Assembly: GCA_017629615.1 (NCBI GenBank)
Contig: JAGBWT010000082.1
Location: forward strand, 1-16,696
Reading direction: 5' to 3'
Length of the DNA stretch: 16,696 nucleotides
Source: Alistipes sp.
Lineage (GTDB): Bacteria > Bacteroidota > Bacteroidia > Bacteroidales > Rikenellaceae
Numbering within the stretch: the stretch's first letter is position 1; each line of letters begins with the position of its first letter. Of this stretch, positions 7,045-13,558 are shown one piece after another. The translations under genes and the position numbers were made by a program. The notes beneath the pieces are model-generated. The model searched no databases. It was not told the DNA's origin and worked only from the letters and a program-made list of their open reading frames with translations.

Positions 7045-7815
7045 CTATTGGTTCTTTTGGCCCAATGCGCGTTTGAGTGCGCCACCAAATTTCAGAGGGT
7101 CGATATTGTGTTTAATCTGACCGTTCTTTACAATCGAGATACCGCCCGTCTCCTCCGATACGACGATAACCACAGCGTCGGTCAGTTCGCTCAAACCGAT
7201 AGCGGCGCGGTGGCGTGTGCCAAAGTCCTTCGGTACATCGCTTTGCGTTACGGGCAGGATACACTTGGCCGCTACGATACGTCCGCCATCAATAACCATC
7301 GCACCATCGTGCAACGGCGCATTCTTGAAGAAGATGTTGCGTATGAGCGATACCGATACGTTGGCATCGACCATAATTCCGCCCTCGATGATGAACTGCA
7401 AGTCGTCTTTCTGCATTACGACAATCAGCGCACCCGTACGGCTTTCGCTCATATCGAGGCAGGCCGAAACGATTGGCGAGGTGTTGATGTCCTCCTTTTT
7501 GCGCGATGAGAGTATGCGGGCGATGAAGTCGAACTCCTTTTGACGCATACCGATAAGTTGCAGGAAGCGACGAATTTCGGGTTGGAACAGAATGATGAGT
7601 GCAATGACACCAACGCTGATTATCTGACCGAGTATGGTCGATAGCAACTCCATATTGAGCGCTCGCACGATGACCCATACGAGGTAGACGAAGATGATGC
7701 CGATAAAGATATATGGCGCATTGGTTCCCTTTGTTGCGCGATATATGGCAAACATCAACGTCGCAACAAGTACGATGTCGATAAGGTCAATCAGCGAAAA
7801 CGGAATAAAACCCAT
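7045..7815 (-). CDS. cdaA: Diadenylate cyclase CdaA (c-di-AMP synthase)
   Basis: CdaA makes the second messenger cyclic di-AMP from two ATP; in studied bacteria c-di-AMP controls potassium, osmotic and cell-wall balance. The 256-residue protein has the family layout: three predicted membrane helices (about 8-26, 34-52, 58-77), a short linker, and a DAC domain (about 95-245) with the catalytic motifs LHDGAMVI (168-175, DGA at 170-172) and GTRHRAA (199-205). The catalytic domain should face the cytoplasm. It starts 48 bases after an OmpH-like lipoprotein gene with no promoter box between, so the two are probably co-transcribed, and a strong terminator follows. In many Bacteroidota I would expect folP as the upstream partner; here it is the lipoprotein. 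Confidence 0.95.
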   Translation of the reverse strand: MGFIPFSLIDLIDIVLVATLMFAIYRATKGTNAPYIFIGIIFVYLVWVIVRALNMELLSTILGQIISVGVIALIILFQPEIRRFLQLIGMRQKEFDFIARILSSRKKEDINTSPIVSACLDMSESRTGALIVVMQKDDLQFIIEGGIMVDANVSVSLIRNIFFKNAPLHDGAMVIDGGRIVAAKCILPVTQSDVPKDFGTRHRAAIGLSELTDAVVIVVSEETGGISIVKNGQIKHNIDPLKFGGALKRALGQKNQ

Positions 7816-7863
7816 AACTATCTGTCTGGTTATTCGTTTGGTGGTGCTACACTCGCTCGTTTG

Positions 7864-8451
7864 CTACTTCTTCTTGCTTTCGGCCTCTTTGTCAGCCTTG
7901 TAGATAGAGTTCGCTTTGAGCAAAACCTCGTTCGAGATGTCGAGCAACGAGTCGGCCATAAGCAGTGCCGTGTGGTTTACAATCATCTTGTATTGACCCT
8001 TCTCGTTTACGGCCTTTACGGCACGTTCGAGCAGGTCGGCCAAACGGTTCTGGAATACGACATTCTCCTCGTTAAGCTCCGTGAGCTGCTTCTGTGCGTC
8101 CTCGCGGTACTTCTCGACACGCTGCTGAATATCGCGCTCCTTGCGTTGTGCATCGAGCGTGGTAATCAAACCCTTCTGGTGCTTCTCATAGAGGCTGGCG
8201 AGTTCGTTCTGCAAATTCTGTTCCTTGCGGGCGAGTTTCTGCTGCGTATTCTCGTTCTTGCTTTGGAGGGCCAAACCCTCGGTCTTGAACATATCGCTCT
8301 GCTCCATAACCTCGGTGCGAACATATGCAAGGCCTGTGTCGTTTACCTTCTCTGCAACTTCGGCCTTTGCAGCCTCTGCGTTTTCACTCTTTGTTTGATT
8401 GCAACCTACGAGGGCAACAAGAGCCAGGGCTGCGAACATAAACTTTTTCAT
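7864..8451 (-). CDS. OmpH/Skp-like lipoprotein
   Basis: The 195-residue product begins with a lipoprotein signal peptide: a basic start, a hydrophobic run, and lipobox LVGC with Cys17 as the lipidation site. After a low-complexity Ala/Glu/Lys linker (about 20-38), GLAYVRTEVMEQSDMFK (40-56) resembles the start of the OmpH/Skp periplasmic chaperone domain. A long charged helix (about 60-130), rich in Gln, Lys and Glu and probably coiled coil, follows, and the end is Lys-rich. Skp binds unfolded outer membrane proteins, but Skp itself is soluble, so this lipid-anchored form may do something different. It sits 48 bases before cdaA, probably in the same mRNA, with a promoter box upstream. The exact role is unknown. 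Confidence 0.82.
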   Translation of the reverse strand: MKKFMFAALALVALVGCNQTKSENAEAAKAEVAEKVNDTGLAYVRTEVMEQSDMFKTEGLALQSKNENTQQKLARKEQNLQNELASLYEKHQKGLITTLDAQRKERDIQQRVEKYREDAQKQLTELNEENVVFQNRLADLLERAVKAVNEKGQYKMIVNHTALLMADSLLDISNEVLLKANSIYKADKEAESKKK

Positions 8452-8491
8452 CTGTTATCTGTTTTTGTGATTAAAATCATTTTACAACCTA

Positions 8492-8499
8492 CAAAGATA
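8492..8499 (-). promoter_or_regulatory. Predicted -7 box for the OmpH-like gene and cdaA
   Basis: The leftward strand reads TATCTTTG, a perfect TAnnTTTG box, 40 bases before the lipoprotein ATG, and the downstream leader is AT-rich. No good TTTG lies at 19-21 bases spacing; GTTG at 8518-8515 is too close. Confidence 0.5.
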
Positions 8500-8545
8500 G
8501 TAAATTTTTAATAACAACATCATCATAGCGGGAAATATTCTCTAT

Positions 8546-8568
8546 TTACCCTCCGCAAAGGCGGGTAA
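8546..8568 (-). terminator. Hairpin after the EamA-type transporter gene, possible terminator
   Basis: An inverted repeat TTACCC (8546-8551) / GGGTAA (8563-8568), extended by CC/GG pairs after one mismatch and a 5-base loop, lies 33 bases past the transporter stop codon. No strong T-run follows on the leftward strand, so termination is possible but not shown. Confidence 0.4.
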
Positions 8569-8600
8569 TTTGCCTTTGGAATAGGGACGATATGCCTCTC

Positions 8601-9509
8601 CTATCGCGAGCCCAAATAGAGCAGTAGCGCTCCGATAAAGATAAGTGCCAGGTCGAAGGCTTTGGCTTTTAGGTTGCGCTCGTGGAAAAGTATTGCTCCG
8701 CAGACGAACGATACCAGAACGCTCGAACGACGTATCATCGACACCACCGAAATCATTGCGTCGGGGTCGGAGAGAGCAAAGAGGTAGGCCACGTCGGCAG
8801 CCGACAAAAAGAGCGAGATGAGCGGTATTGCCCACGACCAATGAAATGAGTCGGGACCGCCCTGCTTTTTTGCCCTGAAAATTGTCAGCAACGAGATTGT
8901 AATGCCCATCAATACAGCCTGATATAGAACATACCAACTCTGCACGAACATCGGTGGCAGAGTGTGCATTATATGGCGGTCGTAGAGTCCGCAACAAGCA
9001 CCTGTAATGGCCGCCAAAATGACGAACAAAACGCCTCGGTTGCGCTTGAAATCTATGCCCTCACGCTTGCCCGAGTGGCTCAACAAAAAGAGCGACCCGA
9101 GGGCAAGCAGAACGCCTATCCACTGCGTTAGGTTGAGCCGCTCGCCAAAGATAATCATCGCGCCAACGAGTGTCATCACGGGGCGCGTCGCGTTTATCGG
9201 TGCAGCGATTGTAAGAGGCAACTCTTTGAGTCCGAAGTATCCGAAAATCCACGACGACAATACGAGTACGGCTTTGATAAATACCGCAAGGTGGTCGGAA
9301 CTTGTACCCAGCGAGATGTTGAAATCGGTGCCTTCAAACCAGCCGAAGCCGAAGAGTGAGTTCAGAACGACGGGCGAAAAGAGCAGGGTAGAGAATATGG
9401 TGTTAAGTAACAGTACTTTAAGTACTGCATTAGCCTTCAAAGCCTGCTTTTTGGCTACGTCGTAGAGACCGAGCAACGAGGCCGATATAAATGCAAGAAT
9501 TATCCACAT
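8601..9509 (-). CDS. EamA/DMT-superfamily transporter, substrate unknown
   Basis: This is a hydrophobic inner-membrane protein with about ten predicted helices in two repeats of five, the drug/metabolite transporter layout. Recognisable features are the N-terminal MWIILAFISASLLGLYDVAK (start of repeat one), the ELPLTIAAPINATRPV segment (about 96-111, the usual helix-4 Pro/Asn pattern) and the FGERLN motif ending repeat one, mirrored by FHERNLKAKAFDLALIFIG near the end. Members move metabolites, amino acids or drugs; the substrate is not predictable here. The frame runs to a TTG at 9518, but ATG at 9509 fits the family start and leaves the promoter box outside. It is divergent from ispE. The product from 9509 is 302 residues. 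Confidence 0.87.
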   Translation of the reverse strand: MWIILAFISASLLGLYDVAKKQALKANAVLKVLLLNTIFSTLLFSPVVLNSLFGFGWFEGTDFNISLGTSSDHLAVFIKAVLVLSSWIFGYFGLKELPLTIAAPINATRPVMTLVGAMIIFGERLNLTQWIGVLLALGSLFLLSHSGKREGIDFKRNRGVLFVILAAITGACCGLYDRHIMHTLPPMFVQSWYVLYQAVLMGITISLLTIFRAKKQGGPDSFHWSWAIPLISLFLSAADVAYLFALSDPDAMISVVSMIRRSSVLVSFVCGAILFHERNLKAKAFDLALIFIGALLLYLGSR

Positions 9510-9515
9510 ACCGGG

Positions 9516-9523
9516 CAAAGGTA
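9516..9523 (-). promoter_or_regulatory. Predicted -7 box immediately before the EamA-type gene
   Basis: The leftward strand reads TACCTTTG, then CCCGGT, then ATG. The box matches TAnnTTTG exactly and ends 6 bases before the start codon, so transcription would begin within a few bases of the ATG. No clear -33 TTTG is visible. Confidence 0.5.
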
Positions 9524-9576
9524 GTGAAAAATTTTATCTAAAATCTACTATTGTGCGTGTGAAACAGCCTCGAAAG

Positions 9577-9608
9577 TTTCATAAACTCGATAGTTTTTTA
9601 TAATTTTG
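9577..9608 (+). promoter_or_regulatory. Predicted promoter immediately before ispE
   Basis: TTTC at 9577-9580 (three of four bases of the -33 consensus), a 20-base spacer and TAATTTTG at 9601-9608 (exact -7 match). The box ends 6 bases before the ispE ATG, predicting a nearly leaderless mRNA. A small palindrome, AAACT-CGAT-AGTTT (9583-9596), lies in the spacer and could be an operator or chance. Confidence 0.5.
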
Positions 9609-9614
9609 TCAATT

Positions 9615-10427
9615 ATGAGAGTCAAAGCCAACTGTAAAATAAATATCGGTCTGAATGTTTTGCGTCGTCGTTCGGACGGTTTTCACGACTTGGAGACGGT
9701 GATGTTTCCGGTAAAAGGGCTCTACGACGAGCTGTCGATTGAGCGCACCCACGACGGACGGATAACACTCTGCCAGAGTGGAATTGTTGTCGATTGCCCA
9801 CCCGAAGCCAATCTTTGTGTCAAGGCTGCGCGGTTGATGCAGGAGCGTTATGGTGTTGGCGGAGTTGCCATCACGCTCGATAAGCGAGTGCCGTTTGGTG
9901 CAGGCTTGGGCGGAGGGTCGAGCGATGCGACGGCTGTATTGCTCGCCATCGACCAACTCTATAATCTCGATTTGCCGACTGCAACGCTTGTCTCGCTTGC
10001 GGCCGAATTGGGTAGCGACACCCCATTCTTTGTGCATAATACGCCCCAACTCTGTACTTCGCGAGGCGAGGTGATGTCGCCTATCGACCTTCCGCTCGAA
10101 GGTAGGTATCTTGTCGTGGTCAAACCCGACGAGGGCGTATCGACACGCGAGGCATACGGTGGCGTTAAGCCCTCTGTTCCGACTGTCGGTTTGAGAGAGG
10201 CATTGCACCGTCCGCTCGACAAGTGGCAGGGGTTGGTAACCAACGATTTCGAGCAACACATATTTGTTGCTCACCCCAAAATCGCAGCCTTGAAGGAGGC
10301 TCTGCTCGATGCTGGGGCTGTCTATGCCTCGATGTCGGGTTCGGGGTCGGCTCTCTTTGGTATCTTTAACACGCCTCCACAACTAAATCTCGATAAATCA
10401 ATCTTTATACATATAGAAAGACTATGA
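9615..10427 (+). CDS. ispE: 4-diphosphocytidyl-2-C-methyl-D-erythritol kinase (IspE)
   Basis: IspE phosphorylates CDP-methylerythritol at the 2-hydroxyl with ATP, the fourth step of the MEP pathway to isoprenoid precursors, in the cytoplasm. The 270-residue protein is a GHMP kinase: KINIGLNVLRRRSDGFHDL near the start (residues 8-26, catalytic Lys8), the glycine-rich ATP loop PFGAGLGGGSSDA (93-105), GSDTPFF with the catalytic Asp135 (133-139), and the late motif SGSGSALFGIF. ATG at 9615 is chosen over TTG at 9606 because it matches the family start and because the TTG lies inside the promoter box. Its stop overlaps the start of the downstream secreted hydrolase by four bases (ATGA), so the two are probably translationally coupled although no shared pathway is obvious. 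Confidence 0.95.
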   Translation: MRVKANCKINIGLNVLRRRSDGFHDLETVMFPVKGLYDELSIERTHDGRITLCQSGIVVDCPPEANLCVKAARLMQERYGVGGVAITLDKRVPFGAGLGGGSSDATAVLLAIDQLYNLDLPTATLVSLAAELGSDTPFFVHNTPQLCTSRGEVMSPIDLPLEGRYLVVVKPDEGVSTREAYGGVKPSVPTVGLREALHRPLDKWQGLVTNDFEQHIFVAHPKIAALKEALLDAGAVYASMSGSGSALFGIFNTPPQLNLDKSIFIHIERL

Positions 10428-11341
10428 AACGATTGTCAGTGTTGGTTGTAGCCGTAGTGTGTGCTACAACTTTGTGTGCGCAGAGCCTCAATGTAGCCTC
10501 CTACAATATCCGTATGCACAGCAAGAGCGACTATAAACGTGGCGACGGCTGGATACAACGAGTTGATGCGTTGTGCGATATGGTGCGATTTAGCGATTTC
10601 GATATCTTCGGAGCGCAAGAGGTCTGCCACGACCAGCTGCTTGATATGCAGGCCCGTATGCCCGACTATGCCTATACGGGTGTTGCTCGTGACGATGGCA
10701 AGACCAAGGGTGAATATAGCCCTGTATTTTATAAGCGCAACCGTTTTAAGTTGCTCGATAGCGGTACGTTCTGGCTTTCGGAGACTCCGGAGTCGGTGTC
10801 GAAAGGTTGGGACGGACAGTGTCGTCGAGTATGCAGTTGGGGCTATTTCAAGGACCGAGAGAGTGGTGTGCGTTTTTGGTTCTTCAATACCCATATGGAC
10901 CATCGTGGCGTTGTGGCTCGTCGTGAGGGCGCGAAGCTTATCTCCAAGCGTATAGCCGAGATGTGTGGCAAGGGCGAGACGGTAATCCTTACGGGCGACT
11001 TTAATGTTCCGCAAGATAGTGAGCCATATCTCCAAATTTTGTCCGATGGCCGACTTGTCGATGCCTACGAAAGTGCCGAGGTGTGCTACGCCCCAACAGG
11101 TACATTCAATAGCTTTAAGGTTGCCAACCATACTACCAAACGTATCGACCACGTATTTGTGTCGAAAGGTGTTAAGGTTGAGCGATATGGTATCTTGACC
11201 TACCACTATTGGAGCGACGAAACGGGCGAAAAGAGTTCTCTGACCGATGCTCCTCACGAAATCTCGGCCAACAAGAAGAGTGTGCATCTTCACTCCGACC
11301 ACTATCCTGTGAGCGTGTGGCTGCAATTAAAGAAAAATTGA
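10424..11341 (+). CDS. Secreted endonuclease/exonuclease/phosphatase-family hydrolase
   Basis: The 305-residue product starts with a signal peptide (residues 1-19, ending ...TTLCAQS), so it acts outside the cytoplasm. The rest is a complete EEP (DNase I/exonuclease III-like) metal-dependent phosphodiesterase domain with all key motifs: SYNIR (26-30, Asn28), GAQEV (63-67, metal-binding Glu66), NTHMDHRG (155-162, His157), LTGDFN (189-194, Asp192 and Asn194), RIDHVF (240-245, Asp242) and SDHYPV (291-296, His293). This subgroup is common in Bacteroidota and its substrate is usually unknown; nucleic acid, phosphoinositol, sphingolipid or other phosphoesters are all possible. It overlaps the end of ispE by four bases and is followed by a strong terminator. 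Confidence 0.92.
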   Translation: MKRLSVLVVAVVCATTLCAQSLNVASYNIRMHSKSDYKRGDGWIQRVDALCDMVRFSDFDIFGAQEVCHDQLLDMQARMPDYAYTGVARDDGKTKGEYSPVFYKRNRFKLLDSGTFWLSETPESVSKGWDGQCRRVCSWGYFKDRESGVRFWFFNTHMDHRGVVARREGAKLISKRIAEMCGKGETVILTGDFNVPQDSEPYLQILSDGRLVDAYESAEVCYAPTGTFNSFKVANHTTKRIDHVFVSKGVKVERYGILTYHYWSDETGEKSSLTDAPHEISANKKSVHLHSDHYPVSVWLQLKKN

Positions 11342-11379
11342 TTTTAGACGGATTTTACTTTCGCTCTTATCTTTCAAAA

Positions 11380-11412
11380 AAGTGTGTCCAACCGTAAAGG
11401 CTGGACACACTT
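11380..11412. terminator. Bidirectional intrinsic terminator between convergent genes
   Basis: A perfect 11-pair stem AAGTGTGTCCA / TGGACACACTT (11380-11390 with 11402-11412) encloses an 11-base loop. It is flanked by TTCGTGTTTTCTT on the right and by an A-run on the left, which is a T-run for the leftward strand. It lies 38 bases after the EEP stop and 27 bases after the DUF2147 stop, so it can end both transcripts. Confidence 0.88.
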
Positions 11413-11439
11413 CGTGTTTTCTTAATTCGAGGTTTTCGA

Positions 11440-11892
11440 TTACTCGATTTTCTTCCAATACATACTATTCGAGAAAGGTCCCCAATAGCCGCGAACTCGC
11501 AACGTTGTAGGGTCGTCGAATACGATAACGACCTTGTAGGTCTTACCCGAGGTTGGGTCGTAGATTTGACCATCTTGCCACTTCTGCTCTTCGGCATCGT
11601 AGCTTACCGACTCGATAAGGACTACCTGACTTGAAGGGGTAGAGCGCTTGGCTGGGTCGGGGTTTTTGCGGTCGGTGCGAATCGAACCGTCGGGGTTTGT
11701 CTCATTTTCGAGCCAAAACACCTGTGCGCGATAGGTGTTTTCTCCGGTCTTTGAAATGCGTACTTTCGACACTGCACCATCCTTCTCTGCTTTGTAGACA
11801 CCCAAAATTCGGTCTCCCGAATTTCCGGAGGCTGCCAAGGCTGTGGACAAAGCATAAATTCCAACAGCCACAAGGCATAAAAATCTCTTCAT
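11440..11892 (-). CDS. Secreted DUF2147-family protein
   Basis: The 150-residue product has an N-terminal signal peptide (about 1-21, cleavage after ...TALAASG) and a small DUF2147 domain. The domain is recognised by its beta-strand pattern: GVYKAEKDG near the mature start, KVRISKTGENTYRAQVFWL (43-61), the NPDPAKRSTP turn (77-86), DGQIYDPTSGKTYK (107-120) and VRGYWGP (133-139) near the end. Family members are periplasmic or surface proteins of unknown function in many Gram-negative bacteria. The frame runs open to 12000, but ATG at 11892 begins the signal peptide. It appears monocistronic: the eptA terminator lies upstream and the shared bidirectional terminator downstream. Confidence 0.88.
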   Translation of the reverse strand: MKRFLCLVAVGIYALSTALAASGNSGDRILGVYKAEKDGAVSKVRISKTGENTYRAQVFWLENETNPDGSIRTDRKNPDPAKRSTPSSQVVLIESVSYDAEEQKWQDGQIYDPTSGKTYKVVIVFDDPTTLRVRGYWGPFSNSMYWKKIE

Positions 11893-11923
11893 AAATTGTA
11901 AATTTTTATTAAAATTGACGGGG

Positions 11924-11931
11924 TAAAGGTA
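11924..11931 (-). promoter_or_regulatory. Predicted -7 box for the DUF2147 gene
   Basis: The leftward strand reads TACCTTTA, seven of eight bases of the extended box TACCTTTG and one mismatch to TAnnTTTG, 31 bases before the ATG. The box and the AT-rich leader after it match 21 of 28 positions with the sequence at 14902-14929, supporting a real promoter. Confidence 0.45.
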
Positions 11932-11969
11932 GTGATTTTTCGATAAAAATGCCACTGTATGGCGGATAT

Positions 11970-11996
11970 AAAAAAACGCAGGTCCACAGACCTGCG
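11970..11996 (-). terminator. Intrinsic terminator after eptA
   Basis: On the leftward strand an 8-pair stem CGCAGGTC / GACCTGCG closes the loop TGTG and is followed by seven T residues (11976-11970). It lies about 38 bases past the eptA stop and upstream of the DUF2147 gene. A second short hairpin (12018-12031, GCAA loop) lies just before it. Confidence 0.9.
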
Positions 11997-12034
11997 CCAA
12001 ATGTTTGGAAATCAGCTCGCTCGCAAGAGCGTTT

Positions 12035-13558
12035 TTACTCGTAAATGCTCATCGTCGGGTCGTAGATTTCGCTCTCGATGCCGAGAAAATCCAACACGCT
12101 ATGGAAAACGTGATACTGCCCGACCTCGTCCAATTTCTTGATAGAATCCGTACCCTCCGACGACCATACGATAAACGGAATTTCGACCTGCTCCTTTGGT
12201 GCAAAGGCCATCGGTACGCCGTGCATATAAAGGTTGTTTTCGCCGAGCGATTCGCCGTGGTCCGAGACGAATATCAACGATGCGCGACGGTCGGTGATGG
12301 TTTTGAGTACCTCGATAACCGAATGGATAATGTAGTCGGTATAGACAATCGTATTGTCGTAGGCGTTCATCAACTCCACAGGGTCGGCCTTCGACATCTC
12401 GACGGTGGTGCATACGGGCGAGAAACGCTCGAATTGCGGTGGATACTTTGAGTAGTACATCGGGCCGTGACTTGTGGTTGTGTGGAGTACAATCAACAAC
12501 TTGTCGGCTGCGCTCTGCTCGATAACCTCTTTCAGTCCGCAGGTCAGTATCTCGTCGTATTTGCTGTCGGCCTCGGGGTAGAGAGCCTTTAAGTCGGCAA
12601 CCTTCTGCACCTTCTCGATGTGTAGAGGTGGTTCGCCCCAGTTGTTGGTGCGCCACACGACATCGACACCTGCCCGATAGAGGTAGTTCGGAAGTATCTC
12701 GTAGAGCTTGTTAGTTGGCTTGTGGTCGAGTATAGCCTTAACGCCTGCCGTGGTATATGTTGCGGCCGACTTTGCAGGTAGAGCAACGACCTGGTCGCTC
12801 TCCAAGAGTGGATTTGTCGGCTTCTCATAGCCATAGAGCGAAAAGTTGGCTCTTCGGGCCGACTCGCCAATGATTACGACAACGACATCTTTGCTGTTGT
12901 TTGTGATTGTCGCATCGGGTAGCGGGATAGCCTTTTGGTTGCGCTTGCGCTCGGCGTTGTAGTAACGTACGGTATTTACGGTGTAGGACCACGGCATCAG
13001 CAGACTACCCAACTTTGTGGCGTTGCGGTCAATCCAAGTGAAGTTGTTGATGTTGATAGCCACCATCGAGAGCATCGTTGCCAGGGCGATGCCTGTCAGA
13101 GCAAAGAAGCGCTTTGGTTTTTGGTAATCGACCTTGCGTGTTACGACAAATATGCAGGGCAAAATACCGAGCAGAAGAACGTATAGTACGGCCGTCAGCG
13201 AGAAGTAACCCGAAGCCTCCGAGTAGCGCGTGTTGAATACGTTGCCCATCATCGAGTCGGTTATAAGCACGTCGTAGGTGTTGATGAAGTAGAGTGTCAC
13301 GGCATCGGCTATGAGCGAAAGGCCGATAATCCACTTACCTACACAACGCAACGCGAAGAGTAGCAGGTAACTAATCATAAAGTTGGTAGCAAGCATCAGC
13401 ACCGCAAGTCCGCCCGTGATTACAACGCCGTTGAAACCGCCCTCGATGTTGTTAACAACGAGGTTGAATAGCGGGTAGTGATAGGCTACGAGCGTATAGA
13501 TGCTGATGATGGCCGAAAGGATTGCGGCTGTTGTTTCGCGTTTGAGGAGATTTCTCAT
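12035..13558 (-). CDS. eptA: EptA/MCR-like phosphoethanolamine transferase
   Basis: EptA-family enzymes move phosphoethanolamine from phosphatidylethanolamine to lipid A on the periplasmic side of the inner membrane, lowering surface charge and raising polymyxin tolerance. The 507-residue protein has five predicted N-terminal membrane helices (about 10-200) and a periplasmic sulfatase-fold domain. Signatures are IGESARRANFSLYGY (230-244), TSHGPMYYSKYPPQFERFSP (362-381), NAYDNTIVYTDY (398-409) and SDHGESLGENNLYMHG (432-447), with metal ligands D433 and H434. The nucleophile, Thr in E. coli EptA, is Ser233 here. The gene overlaps the upstream PHP-domain gene by four bases (ATGA), implying coupled expression. 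Acceptors other than lipid A (glycans, protein) are possible. The symbol is by family. Confidence 0.9.
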   Translation of the reverse strand: MRNLLKRETTAAILSAIISIYTLVAYHYPLFNLVVNNIEGGFNGVVITGGLAVLMLATNFMISYLLLFALRCVGKWIIGLSLIADAVTLYFINTYDVLITDSMMGNVFNTRYSEASGYFSLTAVLYVLLLGILPCIFVVTRKVDYQKPKRFFALTGIALATMLSMVAININNFTWIDRNATKLGSLLMPWSYTVNTVRYYNAERKRNQKAIPLPDATITNNSKDVVVVIIGESARRANFSLYGYEKPTNPLLESDQVVALPAKSAATYTTAGVKAILDHKPTNKLYEILPNYLYRAGVDVVWRTNNWGEPPLHIEKVQKVADLKALYPEADSKYDEILTCGLKEVIEQSAADKLLIVLHTTTSHGPMYYSKYPPQFERFSPVCTTVEMSKADPVELMNAYDNTIVYTDYIIHSVIEVLKTITDRRASLIFVSDHGESLGENNLYMHGVPMAFAPKEQVEIPFIVWSSEGTDSIKKLDEVGQYHVFHSVLDFLGIESEIYDPTMSIYE

